From the NCBI GenBank assembly GCA_025765595.1, contig JAIVFH010000100.1, positions 54,920-118,919 of the forward strand: a stretch of 64,000 nt of DNA, given 5' to 3'. Under the pieces are notes generated by a model that was not told where the DNA came from, did not search any database, and saw only the letters and a program-made list of their open reading frames with translations. A program made the position numbers and the translations under genes. Positions 63,088-64,000 of the stretch are shown here, in pieces; positions within the stretch are counted from its first letter, which is position 1, and the number at the start of each line of letters is the position of its first letter. Source of the DNA: Obelidium mucronatum. Lineage: Eukaryota > Chytridiomycota > Chytridiomycetes > Chytridiales > Chytriomycetaceae.

Positions 63088-63955
63088 GTCATCCCTCTTT
63101 TGACGGAGCTGGTCCTTCCCTTGGGCATGAGAACAAGTAAGTCCTTGGTGGCTTTGCCAATTGCTGGGGCACTTACCTTGTTTTTCTTGGTTGTCAGCTC
63201 CTCTTTTCTTGATGCTGCAGCAACAACTGCAACAGCAACAATCGCGCCAACTGCTGCAGCATCGGCAGCAGCAACAGGAGCAGCAGTACCCATCGGAGCG
63301 TCTACCGTTCCAACCGTTGCAACCATTCCAACAACCGTTTCAAGCATCACCGTCGCAACCTCAGCACCGACAGATCGCAGCAAACAGAACGGCCATCATT
63401 GCAACCGTTGCAACCACAGTCGCAACCTCGCCCGCAGACGCAGCAGCCGCAGCAGCCTCAACAGCTGCAACAGCCGCAACAGTCCGCAAGAGGTCCTGGT
63501 GGACAAAGCACGTTAGTTTTTTTTCGTTTTTATTGGTTTTCTTCCCCCTGATTGCTGCTTGTAGTGGTGTTCTCTTAACCAGAGTTTTGCAAGAAATTGG
63601 TGTGATGCAAGATACACTTCGCCAGACTCCTGCGCGGCAGCTCTGACTCCACAACCATTGCCAGCACTGGAAGATGGATGGCTTAATCAAGGCGTTATTT
63701 TCTCAACCCATTTGATGGGTACATCGCCTGTTTTCGATACTTTCAGCCTGAGTACTGTGATTGTAGGTAGTTTTTTTTGTTTGGTTTCGATTTGGTTTAT
63801 TGATCTTTGTATTTGCTTTGTTTGCACAGGAGAATATGTCACCTGAATGGAAGCCACGATTCAAGAGGATTGCTTTGGGAACGGATCTCCACACCACTGT
63901 GTTCAAAGTTTGTAGCAAGTCTTACAGTGACTCTAAGGATAATATTGCGAAGAAG
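63088..63955 (+). CDS. Gln/Pro-rich protein, runs off the right edge (frame-broken)
   Basis: Exon pieces: to 63136, 63221..63511, 63565..63762 and 63830..63955, with GT-AG introns of 84, 53 and 67 nt. The donor at 63956 continues past the window. The Gln-rich frame (LQQQLQQQQSRQLLQHRQQQQEQQ, then PLQPFQQPF) slips at 63373-63374 (CA[GA]TCG) into an equally Gln/Pro-rich frame (PQTQQPQQPQQLQQPQQ). A further two-base step is needed near 63632. The last exons read LEDGWLNQGVIFSTHLMG and ENMSPEWKPRFKRIALGTD, which I do not recognise. The start is unresolved. A transcription or RNA-related scaffold is plausible from the composition only. Confidence 0.5.
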
Positions 63956-64000
63956 GTTCGTACTTCATATTTAAGTTTATTGTTTTCCATGGTTCTAACG

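Overview
The window looks like nuclear DNA of an early-diverging, probably zoosporic (chytrid-type) fungus. The first 51 kb are gene-dense, and the genes carry many short GT-AG introns, mostly 45-100 nt. Several proteins point the same way: a fungal-type hybrid histidine kinase, a fibrous-sheath-interacting-protein-1-like protein expected in flagellated cells, a Crinkler-like NTPase and a Yop1/REEP protein. Exon joins given here were derived by eye. For most genes the summed exon length divides by three and the joined protein is sensible. No search was run, so family names rest on visible motifs only.

Layout. 0.5-6.5 kb: five tandem homeobox genes, all on the minus strand; four share short N-terminal motifs outside the homeodomain. 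7.2-11 kb: a MASE1-like hybrid histidine kinase with two receiver domains. 11.2-14.1 kb: a small acidic coiled-coil gene and a divergent pair of DM9-domain genes, one with a LysM domain. 14.2-22.6 kb: tRNA thiolase Ctu1/Ncs6, an FSIP1-like gene, and a long J-domain to CCCH gene in many frame pieces. 22.8-29.4 kb: two tandem ankyrin/coiled-coil paralogues, the first with a 1-kb intron full of 45-nt repeats. 29.5-36.3 kb: an FHA (SNIP1-type) protein, a Crinkler-like protein, a small membrane protein, PRPF38B and a divergent small GTPase. 36.3-51.4 kb: a condensation-domain protein, a 7-TM protein, an unknown nuclear-looking protein, a kinase-Sel1 fusion, Yop1/REEP5, a trafficking-accessory-like protein, an APC transporter and a WD40-CCCH protein.

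From about 51.5 to 63 kb the character changes. This is a repeat-rich island with about nine degenerate tRNA-derived elements, two arrays of AGCGCT-palindrome repeats and other tandem repeats. It contains a compact cassette of three spliced genes (53.9-57.5 kb) that I cannot assign to any family. The cassette is bracketed by two same-orientation tRNA-derived elements and is the best candidate here for something undescribed. A Q/P-rich gene runs off the right edge.

A second general signal is the way several otherwise healthy genes lose frame by exactly one base. At 13 sites with a resolved position, the extra base makes both alternatives of a synonymous third codon position appear side by side (for example AC[CT], GC[AG]). 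This looks like heterozygous sites written twice in the consensus, so these genes are probably intact in the organism, which may be diploid or a mixed culture.
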